A stretch of 64,000 nt of DNA from Nocardia xishanensis NBRC 101358 (GCF_001613365.1 NZ_BDCF01000026.1:35318-99317), one strand, 5' to 3'. Numbered from the stretch's first letter, positions 55,202 to 63,748 are shown. Notes: generated by a model not told the origin, from the letters alone. A program made the numbers and translations.

Positions 55202-56565
55202 TACAGATCGCTTTCCGAAAGATTGCGTTGGCGAAGCCATTTGGGCAGCAACTCTTCGTCGACTCGCCGCGACACCTCGGGTGCCATCGCGAGCAGGTGT
55301 TCGGCCATGGATCGGGTCAAATTGATCGAGCCGTAGCAACCGTCGAACACGATGCCCTTGTCGGTGCCGGTCTGTTCAGTCGCGATTCTCACCGCGTGGG
55401 CTAGATCGTCCGCGATGATCACCGGCTTGTCGGTGTGGATACGGGTGAGGTCTCGCCCGACATCGCCGTCCGCGGCCACCGTGAGATCGGCTGCCGCGAA
55501 GAGTTTCCACGCATAGTTCATCACGACTGCCTTCACCGGTCCCTTGATGGGATTCTTGTCCGTAGCGGCGGGCCGGTGAGCCGGAAAGTCGAGATCCAAG
55601 TGGTCGTGCCCGCTTTCGTACAGCGCGCAGGCGGTGAGCCCGCCGGCGTGCTGATACGGCAGCCACCGGGTGTCATCGGCGATGGCAAAACATGTATCGA
55701 TGGTCTCGAAGAGCTGCAGCATCTTTCCGTACCGACGCAACATCGCGGCACCGGTACGCCGATCCAGCGCGATCAGGTCGTTGTCCGCATCGATCCCCCT
55801 GGTTCCGGTCGGGGAAGTCGAGAGCACTGTCGAGAACGCCCACCGGTCACGGATATAGGCCGATTCGTAGATCGCACGCGGCACGATGTTCGCGCTGCGC
55901 GTGGGGAAGTTCGTATGGAACACCGATCGAGTCTCCATCCGGGCATAGCTCATCGTGAAAGACTTGAGTAGCCGCCCGTTGATGTGATGGAAGTGCACTT
56001 CTCGCGGGTCGTCGTAATGAGCGTGGATCAATCGATCCGCGGCATAGGCACTGCGGATGCCGTACAGCCGGCCGATTTCGGTATCGATGGCGACGCCGCG
56101 ATCGTATGGCCCGAAGGCGAACGTCTTTCCTTCGAAATAATCGTCGAGTCCGTACTTCGGCACGATCTCGTCCTTCTCCGACTTGCTTGCCGCAGACGAC
56201 ACCGCCAGCCTGATCCGGGTTGCTCCGGTGCGCTCGATGACGACGTCCCGGATCATCTTGATCATTTCGGCGTATGCGTGACCACCCATCATCCCGAACC
56301 CGTGTTCAGAGCACAGGATGTTGACCGAATCGCCGGGGCCGATCATGCTCATGTCGATCCGGGAAAGAGCCGCTTCGGCGGCGTCACGTACCGGAGTCAG
56401 GTCTTCGCCGTACTGATGGATCGGATCGGGAATGTCGTCGAACAGGTCCTGCACTCGCACCGAACACATCTCGGGCAGTTCGGCGGCGCGCATCGCGGGA
56501 GCCTTACGCCCATAAGCGAACTTCGACTTGCTGAGCGGCGGCGGTGTCACCGCGGGCCGGATCAT
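55201..56565 (-). CDS. Divergent LarA-like (DUF2088) nickel-pincer enzyme
   Basis: A 454-residue protein that I place in the LarA superfamily. DSVNILCSEHGF (79-90) and RIRLAVSSA ... EIVPKYG (117-139) parallel LarA's IVIISSDHTR and RIRILVATGFHR ... ELVNKYG. LarA's His174, Lys184 (covalent NPN) and His200 (nickel ligand) correspond to His191, Lys201 and His217 with the same spacings of 10 and 16 residues. LarA's His108 and Arg75 are not conserved (about Ser127 and Phe90). The C-terminal half is unlike known LarA. The start overlaps the ferredoxin stop by ATGA. The reaction is unknown; lactate racemization is unlikely. Confidence 0.65.
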   Translation of the reverse strand: MIRPAVTPPPLSKSKFAYGRKAPAMRAAELPEMCSVRVQDLFDDIPDPIHQYGEDLTPVRDAAEAALSRIDMSMIGPGDSVNILCSEHGFGMMGGHAYAEMIKMIRDVVIERTGATRIRLAVSSAASKSEKDEIVPKYGLDDYFEGKTFAFGPYDRGVAIDTEIGRLYGIRSAYAADRLIHAHYDDPREVHFHHINGRLLKSFTMSYARMETRSVFHTNFPTRSANIVPRAIYESAYIRDRWAFSTVLSTSPTGTRGIDADNDLIALDRRTGAAMLRRYGKMLQLFETIDTCFAIADDTRWLPYQHAGGLTACALYESGHDHLDLDFPAHRPAATDKNPIKGPVKAVVMNYAWKLFAAADLTVAADGDVGRDLTRIHTDKPVIIADDLAHAVRIATEQTGTDKGIVFDGCYGSINLTRSMAEHLLAMAPEVSRRVDEELLPKWLRQRNLSESDL

Positions 56566-57227
56566 GCCGGATTCCCATCGAGGTCCTGTCCGGGTTGGAC
56601 ATCGGGAAACCATGGTGTCGGACTGTTGAGGGCCAGTCCGGACTCCACCGCTGCCAGGTTTTCGCGCAGCCGATACTCCGGGTACTTGTCGGCCACATCG
56701 TCGGGAATGGTCCAGATCGCGACGTCGGTGCATCCGTCGGGATACAGTCGCCGATCGTTGTAGGGACGCGTGACTTCGACTCCGTGGGCAGCGAGCAACC
56801 GCATTGTCGGTGTAAGACACCACATTCCGCACTTCGATCGCACGCCGGTCGCCAGCGTCAGTTGCTCGGGCTCCTCGACACCTGCCAGCACGGCGGCCGC
56901 GATCTCGGCGGCGCTAGTGCCGGTACACACGCACACCTTGGCATCTGGAGACAGCCTCGCACGCCGACACAGCTCATCGACCTCAGGCTGCGAATACTCC
57001 TCGGCCGGTACGGTCAGCACCCTCGGATTCGGATCCCGAACCACCGAGATCGCGCCGAACGGCGCACACGCTTCGACGCACTTGAAGCATCCGACACACG
57101 CCGATTCGTCCACGACTGCCTGGCGGCCTTCCATCGACAGCGCATCCGCCGGGCACACGGCTACGCACTGCCGACAGCCCACGCACGCCTCGCCGCTCAC
57201 CGCGACCACGGCCGACGTTTCGAACAT
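56562..57227 (-). CDS. Ferredoxin with 2x[4Fe-4S] and BFD-like [2Fe-2S] domains
   Basis: A 221-residue iron-sulfur protein. Residues 10-60 hold two [4Fe-4S] motifs: Cys15/18/21/25 and Cys44/47/50/54, the last followed by AP instead of P. Residues 97-145 hold a BFD-like [2Fe-2S] pattern, Cys99-x-Cys101 and Cys133-x3-Cys137. The last 70 residues are unassigned. The ATG at 57227 overlaps the tetR stop (TGATG), and its stop overlaps the LarA-like start. It is probably the direct electron partner of the LarA-like or LLM enzyme. Confidence 0.85.
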   Translation of the reverse strand: MFETSAVVAVSGEACVGCRQCVAVCPADALSMEGRQAVVDESACVGCFKCVEACAPFGAISVVRDPNPRVLTVPAEEYSQPEVDELCRRARLSPDAKVCVCTGTSAAEIAAAVLAGVEEPEQLTLATGVRSKCGMWCLTPTMRLLAAHGVEVTRPYNDRRLYPDGCTDVAIWTIPDDVADKYPEYRLRENLAAVESGLALNSPTPWFPDVQPGQDLDGNPA

Positions 57228-57847
57228 CACTCGACTCCGATCATCCGGCACAACAGCAGCTCGATGCGATCGAACAAATCGTCGTCATCGAGATCGAACC
57301 TCTCGAGCACCGCGAGAGCAGCCCGAGCCGACCACTCGACGTCCTTCTCGAATTCCACTCCCGGCGAGCCTGGTACGGCATCACGCAGAAGGCGAGCCAG
57401 GATGCGCGGCGGTTTTCCCATCAGTTGGTCGTACTGCTCACCGACGTCGGGATCATTGATCATCAGCGACAACATCGGCCGGTACATACGACAGAAGTTC
57501 ACCGCACCCTTCGTCCAGCTGCCGATGATTTCGCGGGGTAGCGCCGTCTGCCACCTGGGTCGCGCGCCCCACGCCTCCATGGTCTCCGCGGAGCGGACCG
57601 CGAATCGCTCGTGAGCGGCAAGCGCCAGACCCCGTTTGTCTCCGAATCGGCCATACAAGGCACCCGAGGTCAACCCGGCGCGACGTGCGATCTCCGCCAC
57701 CCCGATGTCCGCGTAAGGCCGCTCGTCGAGCAATGAGACGAAGGCATCAAGCAGGGCATCACGGGTCTCGCGAGAACGTTGCTGCTTCGGCTCGCCCACA
57801 CCGACCACTGCCGACGTGCCTTCATGCAGGTCGGTCGTTTCAATCAA
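57227..57847 (-). CDS. TetR regulator, first gene of the lar operon
   Basis: A 206-residue TetR protein with the DNA-binding half at about 25-75 (YADIGVAEIARRAGLTSGAL, YGRFGDKRGLALAAHERFA). It starts at TTG 57847 behind a perfect AGGAGG. It is the promoter-proximal gene of the minus-strand lar operon and faces larC across a 97-base AT-rich gap. Autoregulation together with control of larC is therefore likely. The inducer may be the pathway substrate, since nickel regulators are usually NikR or NmtR types. Confidence 0.9.
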   Translation of the reverse strand: MIETTDLHEGTSAVVGVGEPKQQRSRETRDALLDAFVSLLDERPYADIGVAEIARRAGLTSGALYGRFGDKRGLALAAHERFAVRSAETMEAWGARPRWQTALPREIIGSWTKGAVNFCRMYRPMLSLMINDPDVGEQYDQLMGKPPRILARLLRDAVPGSPGVEFEKDVEWSARAALAVLERFDLDDDDLFDRIELLLCRMIGVE

Positions 57848-57944
57848 CGCAGCCTCCTCACTCGGTCTTGTAAAAAAAATAATAGAAGAATTATCATTTG
57901 TCCACAGCCCTCTTCAGTGGGCCGGTATACGACGAGGAGAGGTA
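57848..57944. promoter_or_regulatory. Divergent promoter region tetR/larC
   Basis: 97 bases separate the TTG start of tetR from the GTG start of larC. The centre is strikingly AT-rich for this genome, with the dyad ATAAT-N6-ATTAT at 57879-57894. It is a natural TetR operator candidate overlapping both promoters. GAGGAGAGG at 57934-57942 is the larC ribosome site. Confidence 0.5.
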
Positions 57945-59123
57945 GTGACGACAAGGCTGTACCTGGACTGCGTCGGCGGCGCGGCGGGCGACATGCTGCT
58001 GGCGGCTCTCATCAGCGCCGGAGCGGATATCGAGAGGATCGAGTCGCAGCTTCCGCGGTGCGGAGTGGCACTGCGGACCGAGCGGACCGAGCGGCACGGT
58101 GCGGGCTCGACGCGGGTGATCGTCGACACCTACGCGGATGATCACCCGCACCGACATTGGTCGGACATCCGCCAGATGATCGACTCGTCGGCGATGCGGC
58201 CTCGGGCGCGTCAGCTTGCCCACGCAGCATTCGAAAGGCTCGCCCGTGCCGAGGCGAGAGTGCACGGGGTCACCCCCGAGGATGTCGTCTTCCACGAGGT
58301 GGGCGCCCTCGATGCCATAGCCGACATCTGCGGCGTCGCAATCGCAGTGGACGAACTGGGAATCGACCAAATCACATGCTCGCCCCTGCCCCTTGGCCAC
58401 GGCACGACCGTTGGTGCACACGGAGTGCTCCCCCTTCCGGCGCCGGCAACCCTGGAAATGCTCCGGCAGGTGCCCATTCGGGGAGTCGAGATCGACGCCG
58501 AAACAGTGACGCCGACCGGCGCGGCGCTGATCACCTCGATGGCATCATCCTTCGGCAGGTGCCCCGAGATGCGATTACTTACGGTCGGAAGCGGTGCGGG
58601 CACAGCGAATTTCGAAGCGGTTCCGAATATAGTCCGGGCTCTCGTCGGCGAGTCTCCCACTCGAATCGACGAGGCATCGACACCACTGGTACTCGAGACC
58701 AACCTCGACGACCTCAACCCCGAGTTCGTTCCCGACGTCGTCGCCGCCTGCCTGTCCGCGGGCGCCGCCGACGTATGGACCACACCGATCGTCATGAAGC
58801 ACGGCCGCCCTGGTGTCACGCTCGCCGCAATCGTCCCGCCGGACGCCGAGCGCTCCGTCGCCGAAGCAATGTTTCGGCATTCGACCGCCCTCGGAATACG
58901 ACTACGCCGATCCGAACACCGCTGGACACTCGATCGGCAGTTCTATTCCGTTGAGGTAGACGGACATTCGGTAGCAGTGAAGATCGGACTACTCGATGGC
59001 GACATCGTCAACGTCAAGCCGGAGCACCGCGACTGCGAGCGCGTCGCCGAGCGCACCGGCCGTTCGGTCAAGTCGGTCTGGATGACAGCGCTTTCGGCCG
59101 CCGAACGCCTTCTCGCCAACTGA
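57945..59123 (+). CDS. larC: LarC, nickel-inserting cyclometallase for NPN cofactor
   Basis: A 392-residue LarC, the CTP-dependent enzyme that inserts nickel into the dithio-pyridinium nucleotide. The N-terminal LarC1-type part opens LYLDCVGGAAGDMLLAALI and has DVVFHEVGALDAIADICG, PLPLGHG and LPLPAPATLEML. The LarC2-type part has VLETNLDDLNPE, TTPIVMKHGRPG and VKIGLLDGDIVNVKPEHRDC. Both lie in one open frame, unlike the frameshift-encoded LarC of Lactiplantibacillus. The GTG at 57945 is supported by GAGGAGAGG; the 43 codons upstream are not LarC-like. Confidence 0.94.
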   Translation: MTTRLYLDCVGGAAGDMLLAALISAGADIERIESQLPRCGVALRTERTERHGAGSTRVIVDTYADDHPHRHWSDIRQMIDSSAMRPRARQLAHAAFERLARAEARVHGVTPEDVVFHEVGALDAIADICGVAIAVDELGIDQITCSPLPLGHGTTVGAHGVLPLPAPATLEMLRQVPIRGVEIDAETVTPTGAALITSMASSFGRCPEMRLLTVGSGAGTANFEAVPNIVRALVGESPTRIDEASTPLVLETNLDDLNPEFVPDVVAACLSAGAADVWTTPIVMKHGRPGVTLAAIVPPDAERSVAEAMFRHSTALGIRLRRSEHRWTLDRQFYSVEVDGHSVAVKIGLLDGDIVNVKPEHRDCERVAERTGRSVKSVWMTALSAAERLLAN

Positions 59124-59165
59124 AGCTTTGCGAAACCTATCCCCCACGAAAGCGGAGAAGAGTCC

Positions 59166-60848
59166 TTGGTCCACGTAATCACACAGTCCTGCTGTAATGA
59201 CGCGGGCTGTGTCACCGCATGCCCGGCCAACGCCATCCATCCGACGCCTGACGAGCCTGGCTTCGCGACGGCGGAGATGCTCTACATCGATCCGAGCACG
59301 TGTATCGATTGCGGCGCCTGCATCGACGAGTGCCCGGTGGATGCGATCTCCCCCGAAACCGAACTCGACGCCAAGGGCGAGCGCTATCTCGCGATCAACG
59401 CCGCCTACTACACCGATCACCCCTCGGCCGCCGATGCCCGGGGATCAGCCGAATCAAGTGAACCTTCGATGGCGAAGACATCGCCCGAACGCACGCTGCG
59501 TGTCGCGATTGTCGGTGCCGGACCTGCCGGCTTCTACGCCGCCGAAGAGTTGCTCCGGCACCCCGGGGTCGAGGTCGATATGTTCGACCGGTTGCCCACG
59601 CCCTACGGACTGGTCCGTGCCGGTGTCGCGCCCGATCATCCGTCGACCAAAGGTGTCGAACGGGCGTTCGCCTCGATCGCGGCCAGCAAGTCATTCCGTT
59701 ACCTGCTCAACGTTGAAGTCGGAAAGCACGTCATGCACGCAGACTTGACTTCTCGCTACAGCGCGGTGATCTATTCGTCAGGCGCCTCCACCGACAACAG
59801 ACTCGGAATCAGCGGCGAGGATCTCACTGGGTCCATTCCAGCGACCGAATTCGTGGCGTGGTACAACGGCCACCCTGACAACGCTGACGACACATTCGAT
59901 CTTTCCGTCCATACCGCTGTGGTGGTCGGCAACGGGAACGTTGCCCTCGACGTCGCACGAATCCTGGTCACCGACGTCAAAGCGCTGGCGAAGACGGATA
60001 TCGCCGACCACGCACTGGCGGCGCTTGCCGAGTCTCGAGTACGAGAAGTCCAGATCGTCGGACGCCGCGGTATCGCCCAAGCGGCCTACACCAACTCCGA
60101 GTTCCTCGCGCTCTCTGACCTACCGGGCGTCGACGTCGTCATCGACCCTTCCGAGTTGACATTGGATCCGTCGACCGCGGCGGCATTCGACGATCGAACT
60201 CTCGACAGCACGATCATGACCAAGATCAGTCTGGCTCGCGCTGTCGCTGGGCGTCGGCCGACCGCGGGTAACAAGCGTGTCGTTTTTCGGTACTTGCTGT
60301 CTCCTACCGAGATTCGTGGAGCCAACGGAGTGTCCGCGCTGGCATGCGTACGTAACGAATTCACCGGCAGCCCTTCCGGCTCGGTTACTTCGACCGATGA
60401 TCTGTCTGTCGTCGACTGCGGCCTCGTCATGCGCGCCATCGGCTACCGAGGTCGACCGATCGACTGCCTCCCCTTCGACGCGTCGCGTTCGGTGGTGCCA
60501 AACGACCGGGGCCGGGTCCTGAGCGAGCCTGCTGGAGAAACGATCGCGGGCGTGTACGTCGCCGGCTGGATCAAGCGTGGCGCCTCGGGCGGCATCGGCA
60601 TGAACAAACGATGCGGGCAAGAGACCGCCACTTCGGTGCTCACAGACTTCGCCAACGACCGATTGACCATGCCCACCACGTCACACCATGACCTGGAAGA
60701 ACTGATCGCCGCCCGGGGCGGCACACCGGTCGGCAGCCTAGGCTGGCTGAACATCGACAGAGCTGAACGCACAGCTGGTGCACGCCGCGGTCGCCGTCGC
60801 GTGAAGATCGTGCGCACCGACGACCTGCTACGCGCGGCCGCCCGGTAA
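59166..60848 (+). CDS. Ferredoxin-ferredoxin:NADP+ reductase fusion (FprB-like)
   Basis: A 560-residue fusion. Residues 1-60 form a bacterial-type ferredoxin with Cys9/10/15/19 and Cys46/49/52/56. From residue 110 follows an adrenodoxin-reductase-type FAD enzyme with GAGPAGFYAAE (117-127), PYGLVRAGVAPDHP, the NADP site GNGNVALDVARIL and GWIKRGASGGIGMNK. It moves electrons between NADPH and iron-sulfur proteins. The TTG start follows GGAGAAG. It lies 42 bases after larC and can supply electrons to the ferredoxin encoded by the divergent operon. Confidence 0.93.
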   Translation: MVHVITQSCCNDAGCVTACPANAIHPTPDEPGFATAEMLYIDPSTCIDCGACIDECPVDAISPETELDAKGERYLAINAAYYTDHPSAADARGSAESSEPSMAKTSPERTLRVAIVGAGPAGFYAAEELLRHPGVEVDMFDRLPTPYGLVRAGVAPDHPSTKGVERAFASIAASKSFRYLLNVEVGKHVMHADLTSRYSAVIYSSGASTDNRLGISGEDLTGSIPATEFVAWYNGHPDNADDTFDLSVHTAVVVGNGNVALDVARILVTDVKALAKTDIADHALAALAESRVREVQIVGRRGIAQAAYTNSEFLALSDLPGVDVVIDPSELTLDPSTAAAFDDRTLDSTIMTKISLARAVAGRRPTAGNKRVVFRYLLSPTEIRGANGVSALACVRNEFTGSPSGSVTSTDDLSVVDCGLVMRAIGYRGRPIDCLPFDASRSVVPNDRGRVLSEPAGETIAGVYVAGWIKRGASGGIGMNKRCGQETATSVLTDFANDRLTMPTTSHHDLEELIAARGGTPVGSLGWLNIDRAERTAGARRGRRRVKIVRTDDLLRAAAR

Positions 60849-61278
60849 CGGACCGAGCGCCATCGCAATCGGTGAGGCTGCGCTACGGTGGGACGGTCAT
60901 TCGAGCCCAAGGCGGCGCAGCGGACGCACCACCGGGTGAGCGTGGCCGCCGCCCTGGTCACCTCTCAGGCCCATCTTTTGCGCCACTTCGATGCCCCCGT
61001 CCTGCCCACGCTAGTGTGCTGATTCGCTGTTTGGCGCCGTAAGTTGTTGCTACCGTTTGTGGGTGGTGCGGACTGGGCGGCCGAAGGCTGCCAGCAGTTG
61101 TGCACGCCCCCTTGCCGAGACGCGCAAGCGAGCTTGCTGTAGGGAGCAGAGGCGGCGGAGGGTTGACCGGGCTGTCCACGCATCAGGGTGACGCCGCGGT
61201 ATTGCGGCATGTCCGTGAACAAGCTCGACCGGCGACCCCCTATCACCAACTCGTGTCGCCTGCCGGGGTGATGGGTTC
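60849..61278. other. Gene-free stretch before ISL3 element
   Basis: 430 bases with no supported gene. Open frames on both strands lack family features, and I found no clear terminator for the larC operon. Confidence 0.5.
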
Positions 61279-63037
61279 TGGCGCGGATAGCGTGATGTCG
61301 CTGGTCTGGGGGTGCCATTCGGCCGCTCTCACTGATACTGATCTGGTATTTGATATCGGGCGTGCATTGGTGATCTGGCGCGAAAGCTGTTGCCACACTT
61401 GAACTCCCTCGTGGTGAGCGATGTTCGTGGTGACGAGGAATCGGTGGTCGTGAAGGCGGTGGTTGCCACGAAGACGGCCCACTGCCCGCGGTGCGGAACC
61501 GGTTCCGAGCGGGTGCATTCCCGCTACCGGCGGCGGCTGGCCGACGCGGCTGTGGCCGGGCGGGCGATGATCCTGCGGCTGATGGTGCGGCGGTTCTTCT
61601 GTGTGAACAGCGCGTGCTCGGCGAAGACCTTCGCCGAGCAGGTCGACGGGCTCACCACGAAGCGCTCGCGGCGGACGAACCAGTTGACCGGGATGCTGAC
61701 CACGATCGGGCTGGCCCTGGCCGGACGCGCCGGTGCGCGTGTGGCGAGGCAGCTGGGCCTGGCGGCCAGCCGCGACACGTTGCTGCGGCTGGTCCGCGCG
61801 CTCCCGGATCCGCCGGTCGGTGCGGTGAAAGTGCTGGGTGTGGACGATTTCGCGGTGAAACGGGGCAGAAGGTATGCGACCGTCCTACTGGACATGGCCA
61901 CGCATCGGCCCATCGATGTGCTCGACGGTCGCGAGGCCGACACCCTGGCGCAATGGCTTGCCGCGCACCCGGAGATCGAGATCATCACCCGCGACCGCGC
62001 CGGAGCCTACGCCGAGGGCGCGCGACGCGGCGCACCACAGGCCACCCAATGCGCTGATCGCTGGCATTTGTGGCACAACCTGGGCCAGGCCGTGGACAAG
62101 ACCGTCATAGCGCACCGCGCCTGCCTGAACGTATCAGCCACTCCAACAACAGATTCCGAAGGGGAGAAGCGCAACTCCCGAACAATCGGGAACGCTACCC
62201 CCACCTCGACTGCACGGGCCCGGCCCGCCCCCGAGGATAAGTATTCGCGGTTGCGGACGCGCACCCTGGAACGCTACGACGCTGTCCAACGGTTACACCG
62301 CCAAGGCATCGGCCTGCGCACGATCGCGAAAGAACTTGGTATCGACCGGAAAACGGCACGCCGATTCGCCACCGCCACCGATCCAGAGGATGTGATCGCC
62401 GCCGCTACCTCCCGCATCTCGCTGCTCGACGAACACATTCCGCACCTGCTGCAACGATGGAACGCCGGCTGCACCGACGTCGCCGTCCTCACCGCAGAGT
62501 TGCGGCAATTCGGCTACCGCGGCAGCCAACGCACCGTCTACCGCTACCTGCAGCCTTTTCGTGACGGCCGAGAAACGTCACGGCCAGTGGCGATCCCGTC
62601 AAAAGCGCCGAAGATCCGCACCGTCACCGCGTGGATCATGCGCGACCCTGACACCCTCGCCCACGACGACAGCCAGCAACTGGCCGCGAATCTGGCCCAC
62701 TGCCCAGAACTGGAGGCCACCCGCCGCCACGTCGGCGCCTTTGCGGTCATGATGCGCGACCTGCGCGGTGACCGGCTCGCGGAATGGATCGCGCAGGTCC
62801 GCAGCGATACCCTGCCCGCGCTGCACTCGTTCGTCACCGGCCTCGAACACGACCTCGCCGCCGTTACCGCCGGGCTGACCCTGCCGTGTAGCAACGGTCC
62901 CACCGAGGGCACCGTCAACAAGCTTTTAAGATGCTCAAACGGAAGATGTTCGGCCGCGCGAAAACCGACCTTCTCAGGAAACGAATTCTGTTGAGCGACT
63001 GAATAACCCGACATACGACATCACGAAATTTGTGCCC
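61279..63037 (+). mobile_element. ISL3-family insertion sequence
   Basis: About 1.76 kb. Imperfect inverted ends share CGTGATGTCG (61291-61300, and its complement at 63016-63025) with further matches on the outer side, so the edges are approximate. The eight-base target repeats typical of the family are not evident, suggesting an old or rearranged copy. It carries one transposase gene with a disrupted 3' end. Confidence 0.7.
61390..62994 (+). CDS. ISL3-family transposase, 3' end frameshifted
   Basis: A 534-residue transposase: N-terminal zinc finger CPRCGTGSERVHSRYRR then FFCVNSACSAKTF, a DDE core with VLGVDDFAVKRGRRYATVL and VITRDRAG-like IITRDRAGAYAEGARRG, a helix-turn-helix insert (GIGLRTIAKELGIDRKTARR) and the final SNGPTEGTVNKL. 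After this the frame reads nonsense, while the -1 frame gives KMLKRKMFGRAKTDLLRKRI, the expected family end, stopping at 63002. The shift lies in CTTTTAAG near 62923-62930. Activity is doubtful unless slippage occurs. Confidence 0.8.
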   Translation: MPHLNSLVVSDVRGDEESVVVKAVVATKTAHCPRCGTGSERVHSRYRRRLADAAVAGRAMILRLMVRRFFCVNSACSAKTFAEQVDGLTTKRSRRTNQLTGMLTTIGLALAGRAGARVARQLGLAASRDTLLRLVRALPDPPVGAVKVLGVDDFAVKRGRRYATVLLDMATHRPIDVLDGREADTLAQWLAAHPEIEIITRDRAGAYAEGARRGAPQATQCADRWHLWHNLGQAVDKTVIAHRACLNVSATPTTDSEGEKRNSRTIGNATPTSTARARPAPEDKYSRLRTRTLERYDAVQRLHRQGIGLRTIAKELGIDRKTARRFATATDPEDVIAAATSRISLLDEHIPHLLQRWNAGCTDVAVLTAELRQFGYRGSQRTVYRYLQPFRDGRETSRPVAIPSKAPKIRTVTAWIMRDPDTLAHDDSQQLAANLAHCPELEATRRHVGAFAVMMRDLRGDRLAEWIAQVRSDTLPALHSFVTGLEHDLAAVTAGLTLPCSNGPTEGTVNKLLRCSNGRCSAARKPTFSGNEFC

Positions 63038-63054
63038 GATCCAGCATTGGCGCG

Positions 63055-63487
63055 ATGTTGACACCCCGTGCTACCGAGACGTTGGGAGGGGCTTTTGCCG
63101 ACTATCCCTGGTTACCTCATGTGGTGGCATCCGAACGAGTGAGCGCGATGCAGCGGCTGTTGGTGGGACACGTCGGGTTGAAACACGGTCGGGTCTGGGT
63201 CGCCGACGATGGTGACGCGGTGGCGGTGTGGACGCATCCCGACACGGACGGGGCTGCGGCTATCGTTGCAAGGCAGAGGTTTTGGTAAAGCCATCGTATT
63301 GCCCGGCATGCAAGCCGCCGAGCAGGCCGGTGTCCCTGCGTTTCTGGAAACCTCGGATGAGCGCAACCTACGGTTCTACCGGCGGCTCGGCTTCGAAGTG
63401 ACTGCCGAGGTGGCCGCCACGCACGGGCACCTGACCTTGCACCGCGTGCGCGTCTGTGGTCATGAAGCCCCAACCTTCGGGAGGTAG
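63055..63487 (+). pseudogene. GNAT acetyltransferase, internally deleted
   Basis: The first part (LTPRATETLGGAFADYPWLP ... VAVWTHPDT) and the last part (GRGFGKAIVLPGMQAAEQAG, FLETSDERNLRFYRRLGFEV) of a GNAT protein are joined out of frame near 63270-63290. The middle, about 80 residues of the usual fold, is missing. It lies just outside the ISL3 element. Confidence 0.75.
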
Positions 63488-63493
63488 CCGGGT

Positions 63494-63748
63494 TCAAGAA
63501 TGAGTCGGCGGAATATGGAAGCGCTCGTGATTGTGGAAGCGGCCGTGGTCATGAATGCAACTGGGGTCACTGACGCGCAACCCGTTGCGCACGCGCGTCT
63601 TCTCATCGATGCAAAAGCCGTCATCCCGAGTCGGCGGCGCCTCGGCAGTCGCCGTCACCGCGCTCGGCGCCCCGATCGCCGCGGCAATCAGCGCTACAAC
63701 CAGGGTGCGGCGTACCGGCGCGGCAGTCGCGGGAATTGTTCGCCCCAT
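63494..63748 (-). CDS. Small secreted protein
   Basis: An 84-residue protein beginning with a clear signal peptide: basic start, then RTLVVALIAAAIGAPSAVTA with a likely cleavage after ATA. The mature part of about 50 residues has two cysteines (FCIDEKTRV and DPSCIHDHG) and a His/Phe-rich tail (HDHGRFHNHERFHIPPTHS) that could bind metal. The ATG at 63748 follows GGAAGGAA. No family recognised. It converges with the broken GNAT gene. Confidence 0.65.
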   Translation of the reverse strand: MGRTIPATAAPVRRTLVVALIAAAIGAPSAVTATAEAPPTRDDGFCIDEKTRVRNGLRVSDPSCIHDHGRFHNHERFHIPPTHS

